A stretch of 8,037 nt of DNA from an uncultured Oscillospiraceae bacterium (GTDB taxonomy: Bacteria; Bacillota; Clostridia; Oscillospirales; Oscillospiraceae), in assembly GCA_934643765.1 (NCBI GenBank), contig CAKUCT010000080.1, forward strand, positions 1 through 8,037, in the 5' to 3' direction. Positions 1 through 6,417 of this stretch are shown piece after piece. Made by a program: the position numbers and the translations under genes. The notes under the pieces were generated by a model. It ran no database searches. It worked only from the letters and a program-made list of their open reading frames with translations, and was not told where the DNA came from. Each line of letters begins with the position of its first letter. Position 1 is the first letter of the stretch.

Positions 1-1250
1 TATTTCCGGCGCACATAGTCCACAACCTCGCCGCGCCGCGTGTCGCCGAAGTCCATATCGATATCGGGCATCGTCACGCGCTCGGGGTTCAGGAACCGCT
101 CGAAGAACAGACCGTACTTCATCGGGTCAATTTCCGTGATATACAGCGTATACGTGACCATCGATCCCGCCGCGCTGCCGCGCCCCGGGCCGACCGGAAT
201 GCCCGCGCTTTTCGCAAAATTCACGAAATCCCAGACAATCAGGAAGTAATCCGTAAAGCCCATCTTGTCGATCATATCAATCTCATAGTCGAGCTGCGCG
301 CGGTACTCCGGGTGCGCGTCGCCGTATCGCTCTTTGTAGCCCTTGTCGCAGAGCTCCTTGAGATAGGTCAGCGAGTCGTAGCCCGCCGGAAGCTTGAATT
401 CCGGCAGGTGATATTTTCCGAACGTGAACTCCACGTTGCAGCGTTCGGCAATCTTTGCTGTGTTTTCAATCGCCTCCGGATAGGACGGGAAAAGCTCACG
501 CAGCTGCTGCTCGGATTTGAGATAGAACTCCTGCGTCTCAAATTTCAGGCGGTTTGGATCATCGACGGTCTTTCCCATCTGGATACACATCAGAACGTCC
601 TGGATTTTGGCGTCCTCCTGGCGCAGATAATGCGCGTCGTTCGTCACAACAAGTGGAAGCCCCGTCTCCTCCGAGAGCCGGACCAGCTGCTGGTTGACAG
701 ACGGCTGCTCCGGCAGACCGTGATCCTGCAGCTCCAGATAGTAATGCTCCGGCCCGAAAATTTCCGCATGCTCCAGCGCCGCTTTCTTCGCGCCCTCATA
801 GTCTCCGTGCATCAGAAGCTGCGGCAGTCTGCCCGCCAGACACGCCGAGAGCGCAATCAGGCCCTCATGGTGCTCGCGCAGCAAGTCCATATCCACACGC
901 GGCCGGTTATAAAAGCCGTCCAGAAATCCGCGCGAGACCATATAGCTGAGGTTCCGGTAGCCCGTCTCGTTTTCGCACAGCAGCACCAGATGGTACGCCT
1001 CTTTGTCCAGCGCATGCACCTTGTCAAAGCGCGTGCGCGGCGCGACATAGACCTCGCAGCCGATGATGGGCTTGATGCCGGCGGCCTTGGCGGCCTTGTA
1101 AAAATCCACCGCGCCGTACATCACGCCGTGATCGGTCAGCGCGATGGCGCTCTGGCCGAGCTCCTTGACTCTGTCCATCATCTCCGCGATGCGGCACGCG
1201 CCGTCAAGCAGGCTGTATTCCGAGTGGACATGCAGATGCACAAAGCTCAT
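1..1250 (-). CDS. dnaE: DNA polymerase III alpha subunit (DnaE), N-terminal 416 residues, partial
   Basis: Replicative polymerase of the C family, which extends primers at the cytoplasmic replication fork. The gene runs off the left edge, so only the first 416 codons are visible; full DnaE proteins are usually over 1,100 residues. Residues 5-10 (HLHVHS), TDHG at 39-42 and TNDAHYL at 203-209 belong to the N-terminal PHP domain. The polymerase core begins with PGRGSAAGS at 355-363 and PDIDMDF at 395-401, where D398 and D400 match the first two metal-binding catalytic aspartates of the family. There is no inserted exonuclease domain before the core, which separates it from PolC. The ATG at 1250 is set by GGAAGGAG (1266-1259), eight bases upstream and inside the end of whiA. 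It follows the whiA stop by three bases, so it is the distal gene of the murB operon. Family assignment is very secure. Confidence 0.97.
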   Translation of the reverse strand, partial: MSFVHLHVHSEYSLLDGACRIAEMMDRVKELGQSAIALTDHGVMYGAVDFYKAAKAAGIKPIIGCEVYVAPRTRFDKVHALDKEAYHLVLLCENETGYRNLSYMVSRGFLDGFYNRPRVDMDLLREHHEGLIALSACLAGRLPQLLMHGDYEGAKKAALEHAEIFGPEHYYLELQDHGLPEQPSVNQQLVRLSEETGLPLVVTNDAHYLRQEDAKIQDVLMCIQMGKTVDDPNRLKFETQEFYLKSEQQLRELFPSYPEAIENTAKIAERCNVEFTFGKYHLPEFKLPAGYDSLTYLKELCDKGYKERYGDAHPEYRAQLDYEIDMIDKMGFTDYFLIVWDFVNFAKSAGIPVGPGRGSAAGSMVTYTLYITEIDPMKYGLFFERFLNPERVTMPDIDMDFGDTRRGEVVDYVRRK

Positions 1251-1253
1251 CGT

Positions 1254-2162
1254 TTACGCTCCTTCCAGCGTGCGCGCAAGCTCCTGCAGCTTGCGCATGC
1301 GGTGATTGATGGCCGATTTTGTAATGGGCGGATCAAGCATTTCTGCCAGCTCCTGCAGCGTGGCCTCCGGGTTCTCCAGCCGCAGCATCGCCGTCTCGCG
1401 CAGCTTGCCCGGCAGTTTTTCCAGCTCCCCCGCGTCGCGCAGCGCGCGGATGGCCGCGCTCTGTCCCATGGATGCGTCGACGACCTTTGTTAAGTTCGCC
1501 GTCTCGCAGTTGACGCGGCGGTTGACGCCGTTGCGCAGATCCTTTTCGACCTTCGCTTCCATGATCGCCATCGCCGAAACCTGCGCGCCGATGGCCGTCA
1601 GAAAATCTTCAATGTAATTGCTCTGTTTGAAGTACAGAATGTTGTTGCCGCTGCGCGTCAGCTCCTTCGGCGAAAACCCGCACTCCATGAGCAGCGCGCA
1701 GGTCTCGCGGCTGACCTTGTAATGTGACGTCGTCATCTCCAGATGATAGCGCTTGGTGGGGTCCGTCACCGACCCGCCCGCCAGAAACGCGCCTCTGAGA
1801 TAGGCCATGCAGTCGGCCTCATCTTCCAGCATTCCGAAATTCACATGCAGCGTCAGACTGGACTTGAGGTCCATCTGCAGCGCGTCAAACACGCGCGCCA
1901 GCTTCAGCTCGTCTGTCATGCTGAACACCAGCTTGCCCCGTTCGCCGGGACCGGGCTCCGTGTCAAAGCCGACACCGAAGGCTTTTTTGAACAGCTTCGG
2001 AAGCCGCAGCGCAAAGTCGCGGCTCTCGGTGATGATTTTGATTTCCTGCGCGCTGAAGGTATTGCAGTACAGCAGCACGCCATAGCTCTCTGCCAGCGCG
2101 CAGGACTTTTTACTCAGTGCATCCTTGCAGAGCTCTGATTTGACATTGGAGGAAAATGACAT
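1254..2162 (-). CDS. whiA: WhiA-family DNA-binding regulator
   Basis: WhiA is a two-domain DNA-binding protein. In actinomycetes it controls sporulation septation, and in Firmicutes it affects division and chromosome segregation. This copy has 302 residues, close to the usual length. The N-terminal part is the LAGLIDADG-homing-endonuclease-like fold, with the signature YLRGAFLAGGSVTDP at 121-135; WhiA proteins are known to lack nuclease activity. The conserved stretch NRRVNCETANLTKVVDA lies at 214-230. The C-terminal helix-turn-helix covers roughly 256-298 and includes LQELAEMLDPPITKSAINHR. The ATG at 2162 is supported by AGGAGG at 2173-2168, five bases upstream. It is separated from yvcK by 53 bases that hold a small hairpin and from dnaE by three bases. 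The position directly after yvcK is the standard Firmicute order. Confidence 0.97.
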   Translation of the reverse strand: MSFSSNVKSELCKDALSKKSCALAESYGVLLYCNTFSAQEIKIITESRDFALRLPKLFKKAFGVGFDTEPGPGERGKLVFSMTDELKLARVFDALQMDLKSSLTLHVNFGMLEDEADCMAYLRGAFLAGGSVTDPTKRYHLEMTTSHYKVSRETCALLMECGFSPKELTRSGNNILYFKQSNYIEDFLTAIGAQVSAMAIMEAKVEKDLRNGVNRRVNCETANLTKVVDASMGQSAAIRALRDAGELEKLPGKLRETAMLRLENPEATLQELAEMLDPPITKSAINHRMRKLQELARTLEGA

Positions 2163-2185
2163 ACCTGCCTCCTGTTTTCTATCGC

Positions 2186-2207
2186 ATTGCCACAGGCCTG
2201 CGGCAAT
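2186..2207 (-). repeat. Imperfect palindrome / RNA hairpin between yvcK and whiA
   Basis: Two 11-base arms meet head to head (ATTGCCACAGG then CCTGCGGCAAT) with a single mismatch. In the minus-strand transcript the mismatch becomes a G-U pair, giving a nine-pair stem with a GGCC loop. No U run follows; the next transcribed bases are purine-rich and lead into the whiA ribosome binding site. I therefore read it as a transcript hairpin or a DNA palindrome, not a terminator. Function unknown. Confidence 0.5.
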
Positions 2208-2215
2208 TCTGAATT

Positions 2216-3229
2216 CTAAAACGTTCTGAATTCCTGCCAGACGGACAAAATTGCCCGCGCCAGCTCGTCCGGATTGTGCCGGATATAGCGCCCCGGCGTG
2301 CAGATCGGAAATTCGCGCAGCGCAACGCCGAGCTTCTCTACTTCCTCGGCCGTCGCCATGATCTGCTGCACGCCCTCTTTGCGGTACGGCTCAAGAAATT
2401 CCTCTGAAACCTTGCGGTTATTTGCAATGCAAACGTCGATGACATCCTCGCCCGCATGCGCGAAAATCGCGCGGATGTGGTCGCTTGCCGTGTAGCCGTC
2501 CGTCTCGCCGTCCTGCGTCATAATGTTCAGAATATAGCACTTGAGCGCCCGCGCGCGCGATACGGCACCGGCAATGCCGTCGACCAGAAAATTCGGAATA
2601 ATGCTCGTGTACAGGCTGCCCGGCCCGAGCACAATCACATCCGCCTCGGCGATCGCCTCCAATGCGTCCGGCAGCGGCTGCGGATGCTCCGGCACGAGCC
2701 GGATTTTCCGGATGCGGCAGTCGTTGAGCTTCTTTGCGTAAAAAATTTTACTTTCGCCAAGACACCGTGAGCCGTTGTCAAACTCCGCCTCCAGATGCAC
2801 ATCCTGATTTGTCACCGGAAGAACCCGGCCCGTAATGGCAAGCACGTCTCCCATCCGGTGCACGGCCTCGTCAAAAGAGCCTGAAATGCCGTTCATCGCC
2901 GCGAGAAACAAATTCCCGAAGCTCTGGCCCGCGAGGCTTCCGTCGGTAAAGCGGTAGTTGAGCAGCTTCTGCATCGTCGGCTCCGTGTTGGCAAGCGCCA
3001 TGATGCAGTTGCGGATATCGCCCGGCGGGAGCATGCCAAGGTCTTCTCGCAGCATGCCCGAGCCACCGCCGTCGTCTGCGACGGTAACAATGGCGGTGAT
3101 GAATTTACTGTAGCGCTTGAGCCCGCGCAGCATCGCGGACAAACCGTGTCCGCCGCCGATGGCGACAATGCGCGGCATGCGCTTTTTCGGCTCATACAGC
3201 CGAATATTTTCCATCTCTGTTCCAGCCAT
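2216..3229 (-). CDS. yvcK: YvcK family protein (gluconeogenesis factor, CofD-like fold)
   Basis: YvcK proteins bind UDP-sugars (UDP-GlcNAc in the studied cases). They are needed for growth on gluconeogenic carbon sources and for correct placement of cell-wall synthesis; no enzymatic reaction is firmly established. With the start chosen here it has 337 residues. Family motifs appear in order: IGGGHGLSAMLRGLK (24-38), ADDGGGSGMLR (51-61), PPGDIRNC (68-75), GNLFLAA (105-111), GPGSLYTSIIPN (202-213) and MTQDGETDGYTASDH (237-251). The reading frame opens with GTG 3238, ATG 3235 and ATG 3229. The Shine-Dalgarno-like AGAAGG (3243-3238) is only two bases from ATG 3235 but eight from ATG 3229, so I place the start at 3229. 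The start lies five bases after the rapZ stop, so translation is probably coupled. The exact start is less sure than the identity. Confidence 0.95.
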   Translation of the reverse strand: MAGTEMENIRLYEPKKRMPRIVAIGGGHGLSAMLRGLKRYSKFITAIVTVADDGGGSGMLREDLGMLPPGDIRNCIMALANTEPTMQKLLNYRFTDGSLAGQSFGNLFLAAMNGISGSFDEAVHRMGDVLAITGRVLPVTNQDVHLEAEFDNGSRCLGESKIFYAKKLNDCRIRKIRLVPEHPQPLPDALEAIAEADVIVLGPGSLYTSIIPNFLVDGIAGAVSRARALKCYILNIMTQDGETDGYTASDHIRAIFAHAGEDVIDVCIANNRKVSEEFLEPYRKEGVQQIMATAEEVEKLGVALREFPICTPGRYIRHNPDELARAILSVWQEFRTF

Positions 3230-3234
3230 CGCCA

Positions 3235-4101
3235 TCACCTTCTGCTGCGTTCCATATCGCGGTGGTTGAGGCTTGCCGCATAGCCGCGCTTGGAAATAAA
3301 GTCGCAGAGTTCCTTTGCGATGCAGGCCGAGCGGTGCTGCCCGCCCGTGCAGCCGACGGCAATGACAAGATCTGTTTTCCCTTCGTCTACATAGTTCGGC
3401 AGCAAAAATGCCAGAAGATCTTCCGTCTTTTCCAGAAAATCCTTCGTCTGCTGATACTGGAAGATGAAGCTGCGCACCGGCTCATCGAGGCCCGTCTGCG
3501 TTTTGAGTTCCGGTATGTAATAGGGATTCGGCAAAAACCGCACGTCAAACACCAGATCAGCATCCAGCGGCAGGCCGTATTTAAAGCCGAATGAGAGCAC
3601 CGTTACGTGCATGGCCCGTTCGCGCATACCGCCTGCAACCAGATCAATGAGCACGCCGCGGAGCTTGCCTGTTGATAGATTGCTGGTGTCGATGATCGCG
3701 CTGGCGCGGTTGCGCACGGGCTCCATCAGCTGCCGCTCGCGCTCCACAGCCTGCAGGACAGGCGTACCGCCGCGCATCAGAGGATGCAGCCTGCGCGTCT
3801 CTTTAAAGCGCTTGATGATAACCTCGGTGCTCGCCTCCATAAAGAAAATGGCGTATTCCAGGTGCATTTCATCCAGCTTGTCGAGCGACTGGAAAAGAGA
3901 CTCAAACGTCATGCTGCTTCTGACATCCGTCACCAGCGCCACCTTTTCATACCGCCCCTTCGTCGCAAGGCAAAGGCTCGCAAACTGCGGAATCATCTCC
4001 GCCGGCATGTTATCCACACAATAAAATCCAAGGTCCTCCAGATCAGACGCGGCCTTACTTTTGCCCGCGCCGGAAAGTCCTGAAATAATGATAAACTGCA
4101 T
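3235..4101 (-). CDS. rapZ: RapZ / YvcJ-family nucleotide-binding protein
   Basis: P-loop protein of the RapZ (YvcJ) family. In E. coli RapZ is an RNA-binding adaptor that directs decay of the GlmZ small RNA and so tunes glucosamine-6-phosphate synthesis. In Firmicutes YvcJ binds and hydrolyses nucleotides, and its RNA role is less clear. Visible features are a Walker A motif GLSGAGKS at residues 8-15, VTDVRS at 57-62, KETRRLHPL near 100-108, SFGFKYG at 170-176, DVRFLPNPYY at 186-195, and the C-terminal CTGGQHRSAC at 251-260. The length of 288 residues fits the family. The frame is open to 4182, but that would add 27 residues overlapping murB. ATG 4101 is preferred because AGGAGG (4113-4108) lies six bases upstream and the protein then begins MQFIIISGLSGAGKS, as homologues do. 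It follows murB by 10 bases and precedes yvcK by five. Confidence 0.96.
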   Translation of the reverse strand: MQFIIISGLSGAGKSKAASDLEDLGFYCVDNMPAEMIPQFASLCLATKGRYEKVALVTDVRSSMTFESLFQSLDKLDEMHLEYAIFFMEASTEVIIKRFKETRRLHPLMRGGTPVLQAVERERQLMEPVRNRASAIIDTSNLSTGKLRGVLIDLVAGGMRERAMHVTVLSFGFKYGLPLDADLVFDVRFLPNPYYIPELKTQTGLDEPVRSFIFQYQQTKDFLEKTEDLLAFLLPNYVDEGKTDLVIAVGCTGGQHRSACIAKELCDFISKRGYAASLNHRDMERSRR

Positions 4102-4111
4102 ACGCTTCCTC

Positions 4112-5023
4112 CTACCAGATGCGCACCTCCGGCTCCAGCGTAAACCCGGAGGTCTCATAAACCCGCTTTTGTACCAGCGCAATCAGCGCCTTGACATCGC
4201 CCGCCGTCGCCCCGCCGGTGTTCACGACAAAGCCCGCGTGCTTTTCAGACACGCACGCGCCGCCGGCGCGCGTTCCCTTGAGCCCGGCTTCCTGAATCAG
4301 AGCGCCTGCATACGCGCCCTCCGGGCGCTTGAACGTGCTGCCGGCAGACGGCAGCTCCAGCGGCTGTGAGGCTCTTCTTTTTTCCATCAACTCCTGCATG
4401 CGCGCAGAAATTTCTTCCGTGTCCCCCGGCGCCAGCTGAAAAACGGTCCGGACAATCACAGCGCGCATCTGCGCAAACGCGCTCGTGCGGTAGCCAAAAC
4501 CCTGCTCGCCTGCGCGCAGCATGCGCGTTTCTCCGTCCATCGTCAAAACTTCCGTTTCAACCGCAACCTGCTTCATTTCCCCGCCGTAAGCGCCAGCGTT
4601 CATATACACACCGCCGCCGACCGTGCCGGGAATGCCGTGGGCAAATTCAAGGCCCGTCAAAGACAGATTCCGCGCGAAAACCGCCGTCTTCGCCAACGTC
4701 TCTCCGGCATAAGCTTCGATTTTTCCGCCGCCCAGATCAGAAATCCCGGTCAGCGCGTCTTTCGTGCAGATCACAAGCGCGCGCAGCCCGTCGTCCGGCG
4801 CAAGCACGTTTGTCCCCGCGCCAAGAAGGTACGGCGTGATTCCGCGCGCGGCCACGAAGCGAAGCAGCGTCGCAAGCTCCACCTTTGTGGCCGGCATTGC
4901 CATGAGCGCCGCGGGGCCGCCAATGCGGAACGAGGTGTGCTTTCCAAGCGGCTCTTCTTCCAGCAGCTTCAGAGCTGGGAGCTGCTGCCGGATTTCTTTC
5001 GATATTTCCTTCCAGTCGATCAT
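4112..5023 (-). CDS. murB: UDP-N-acetylenolpyruvoylglucosamine reductase (MurB, type II)
   Basis: Cytoplasmic FAD enzyme that uses NADPH to reduce UDP-GlcNAc-enolpyruvate to UDP-MurNAc, the second committed step of peptidoglycan precursor synthesis. The length of 303 residues indicates the short type II form. FAD-binding motifs are LGAGTN at 67-72 and IPGTVGGGVYMNAGAYGGE at 131-149. The active site is represented by YRTS at 178-181, the PSAGSTF motif with Ser229 as proton donor, and the C-terminal PEV with Glu299. All key residues are present. ATG 5023 has GGAGG (5033-5029) five bases upstream. It is the first gene of the murB-rapZ-yvcK-whiA-dnaE run, with its own likely promoter at 5057-5065. 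Its stop TAG overlaps the rapZ ribosome binding site. Confidence 0.97.
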   Translation of the reverse strand: MIDWKEISKEIRQQLPALKLLEEEPLGKHTSFRIGGPAALMAMPATKVELATLLRFVAARGITPYLLGAGTNVLAPDDGLRALVICTKDALTGISDLGGGKIEAYAGETLAKTAVFARNLSLTGLEFAHGIPGTVGGGVYMNAGAYGGEMKQVAVETEVLTMDGETRMLRAGEQGFGYRTSAFAQMRAVIVRTVFQLAPGDTEEISARMQELMEKRRASQPLELPSAGSTFKRPEGAYAGALIQEAGLKGTRAGGACVSEKHAGFVVNTGGATAGDVKALIALVQKRVYETSGFTLEPEVRIW

Positions 5024-5056
5024 AAACGCCTCCGGGTGGACAATTTCTCACTTAAT

Positions 5057-5065
5057 ATCATATCA
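5057..5065 (-). promoter_or_regulatory. Probable extended -10 promoter for the murB operon
   Basis: On the minus strand TGATATGAT reads as an extended -10 element (TG, one base, then TATGAT), 34 to 42 bases ahead of the murB ATG. No good -35 hexamer stands 16 to 18 bases upstream, which is acceptable for extended -10 promoters. It lies downstream of the hprK terminator, exactly where a new start of transcription is needed. Predicted leader is about 25 to 30 bases. Confidence 0.55.
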
Positions 5066-5110
5066 CAAAGCACGTGGAAATGATACAGTTACTTTTTAAA
5101 TTTCCCGCGC

Positions 5111-5142
5111 AAAAATGGCGCACGGCAAAAGCCGTGCGCCAT
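5111..5142 (-). terminator. Intrinsic terminator after hprK
   Basis: A perfect 12-base inverted repeat (5115-5126 and 5131-5142; arm ATGGCGCACGGC) with a four-base loop. On the minus strand it is followed directly by a short T run (5114-5111). The stem is very GC-rich. On the plus strand there is no T run after the stem, so it should act on leftward transcription only and separate hprK from murB. Confidence 0.85.
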
Positions 5143-5192
5143 CCCATCATAAAACCTCGTAGAGTTTCGCTTCGCAGTCGAGCCCATCCCTT

Positions 5193-5221
5193 TTATCCAA
5201 AAAACAGTGTTTTTGGGATAA
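5193..5221. repeat. Near-perfect A/T-rich inverted repeat just after hprK
   Basis: Arms of 14 bases (TTATCCAAAAAACA at 5193-5206 and TGTTTTTGGGATAA at 5208-5221) flank a single central G with one mismatch. It begins four bases after the hprK stop codon. It lacks a T run after the stem on either strand, so it is not a standard terminator; the true terminator lies about 50 bases further on. It could protect the hprK 3' end or be an edge of a dispersed intergenic repeat. Confidence 0.55.
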
Positions 5222-5225
5222 CGTT

Positions 5226-6164
5226 TTAGTCGTCTTTATTTGCGAAATACTTGCTCATCTGCTCCGTAAACTCCAGCGCCGCATTATAGCCCATGCGCTT
5301 CTGGCGGTTGTTGATGGCCGCGACCTCAAAGATAACGGCCAGGTTCCGTCCCGGCGTAATCGGAACCGTAATCGACGGAACCTTCACATCAAGAATTTCC
5401 GTATACTGCGTCTCGATGCCGAGCCGGTCATATGCCTCGCCGTCGCGCCAGGGGACCATGTTGATAATCAGGTCAATGTTGGAGTCCACCTTGACCGCGC
5501 CCATACCAAAGAGCTTTGCGACGTTGATGACGCCGATGCCGCGCAGCTCAATATAGTGCCGCAGTACCTCCGGCGCAGTGCCGACCAGCTGGCGCGAGGA
5601 AACCTTGCGGATTTCCACCGCATCGTCCGCAATCAGGCGGTGGCCGCGCTTGACAAGCTCGATAGCCGTCTCGCTCTTGCCGATGCCGCTGTCGCCATTG
5701 ATCAGGATGCCTTCGCCGTAAATCTCGACCAGAACGCCGTGCCGCGTCACGCGCGGGGCCAGCGCCTGCTTGAGATAGGTAATCAGGCTGGATACAACGT
5801 ATGACGTCGTCGCCGTGGAGCCGAGTACCGTCACATCATACTTTTCCGCCATCTCCAGACACTCCGGCAGCGGCTGATAGTCTCTTGCGATAATCAGGGC
5901 CGGAATTTTATAGGACAGGAAGTGGTCAAAAATGATGATCCGTTCCTCATGCGACAGCTTCTGCAGATACGCCATCTCGACCGTGCCGCAGACATACACG
6001 CGCATCGGCTCAAAGTGGTCAAAAAAACCGGCCAAGTGAAGGCCCGGTCTGCTGATATCGTCTACCGTGACATGGATTTTTTCATAATCCGTGGATTTAT
6101 GAAAAAAGCTGAGTCCAAACTCGTTGACAAGCTCTGACAACAGGACGGAATAGGTCGATGCCAT
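5226..6164 (-). CDS. hprK: HPr kinase/phosphorylase (HprK)
   Basis: Bifunctional enzyme that phosphorylates and dephosphorylates the regulatory serine of HPr (and Crh where present), linking glycolytic state to carbon catabolite repression in low-GC Gram-positive bacteria. The protein has 312 residues, the usual length. The C-terminal catalytic domain carries His142, the Walker A motif GDSGIGKS at 157-164, the acidic ADD at 179-181, the family signature ELRGIGVINVAKLFG at 206-220, and PGRNLAVIFEVAA at 271-283. The N-terminal domain covers about residues 1-130. The frame is open to 6347, but I choose ATG 6164: AGAGG at 6178-6174 lies nine bases upstream, homologues start there, and the extra 61 codons would cover the gene's own promoter. 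No HPr gene (ptsH) or crh is in the window. It is flanked by its own promoter and terminator, so it is probably transcribed alone. Confidence 0.97.
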   Translation of the reverse strand: MASTYSVLLSELVNEFGLSFFHKSTDYEKIHVTVDDISRPGLHLAGFFDHFEPMRVYVCGTVEMAYLQKLSHEERIIIFDHFLSYKIPALIIARDYQPLPECLEMAEKYDVTVLGSTATTSYVVSSLITYLKQALAPRVTRHGVLVEIYGEGILINGDSGIGKSETAIELVKRGHRLIADDAVEIRKVSSRQLVGTAPEVLRHYIELRGIGVINVAKLFGMGAVKVDSNIDLIINMVPWRDGEAYDRLGIETQYTEILDVKVPSITVPITPGRNLAVIFEVAAINNRQKRMGYNAALEFTEQMSKYFANKDD

Positions 6165-6239
6165 CGGTGCATTCCTCTCTTTCTTCTCCTGCTGCGCCGC
6201 AAAGCACGCGGCCATGCGCGCAGCGCCGTACTTGTGGCT

Positions 6240-6268
6240 ATTATATCCGCATTTTACCGCTTTGGCAA
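6240..6268 (-). promoter_or_regulatory. Housekeeping (sigma-A type) promoter of hprK
   Basis: On the minus strand TTGCCA (6268-6263) and a perfect TATAAT (6245-6240) are separated by 17 bases. Transcription would begin near 6233, giving a leader of about 70 bases before the hprK ATG at 6164. It faces away from the rpmB promoter, with about 60 bases between the two -35 elements. Confidence 0.85.
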
Positions 6269-6328
6269 CCGCGAAATTCCGCCGTTTGACGGCTCTGCAA
6301 TTTTTTTCAATTTTCTTGGAATTTCTAC

Positions 6329-6357
6329 TTGCATTTTGGAAAGACATCTGCTATTAT
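6329..6357 (+). promoter_or_regulatory. Housekeeping (sigma-A type) promoter of rpmB
   Basis: TTGCAT (6329-6334) and TATTAT (6352-6357) are 17 bases apart, and the -10 is preceded by TGC, making it an extended -10 as well. Such a strong promoter fits a ribosomal protein gene. Transcription would begin near 6364, giving a leader of about 54 bases that carries AAGGAGGT ahead of rpmB. Confidence 0.85.
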
Positions 6358-6417
6358 ATTTGTCGGCGCTTTATGGCGTCAAAAACTGAATTTCCAAATG
6401 GCAAGGAGGTGCAGCTG

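Noticed and set aside
312..1493. A 393-codon open frame on the plus strand
   Set aside because: It is antisense to dnaE and whiA, both of which have clear family motifs. Its product is rich in Arg, Gln, Leu and His with no recognisable domain, as expected for a shadow frame in GC-rich coding DNA.
4102..4182. Longer start for rapZ adding 27 residues
   Set aside because: It overlaps the end of murB, has no better ribosome binding site, and displaces the P-loop from its usual position right at the N-terminus.
4366..4839. 157-codon plus-strand frame within murB
   Set aside because: It is antisense to murB, its composition is dominated by Arg, Ser, Pro and Ala, and it has no domain or ribosome binding site support.
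5095..5190. Short minus-strand frame of about 32 codons through the hprK terminator
   Set aside because: It has no properly spaced ribosome binding site, is translated straight through the terminator hairpin and shows no conserved motif; noncoding is more likely.
6281..6310. Small dyad GCCGT-TTG-ACGGC followed by a T run
   Set aside because: The stem has only five pairs, the T run starts about eight bases later, and no gene ends upstream on the plus strand, so it is not credible as a terminator.
6165..6347. Longer start for hprK adding 61 residues
   Set aside because: The extension would cover the TTGCCA-17-TATAAT promoter and resembles no HprK N-terminus. ATG 6164 has a ribosome binding site and gives the normal 312-residue length.
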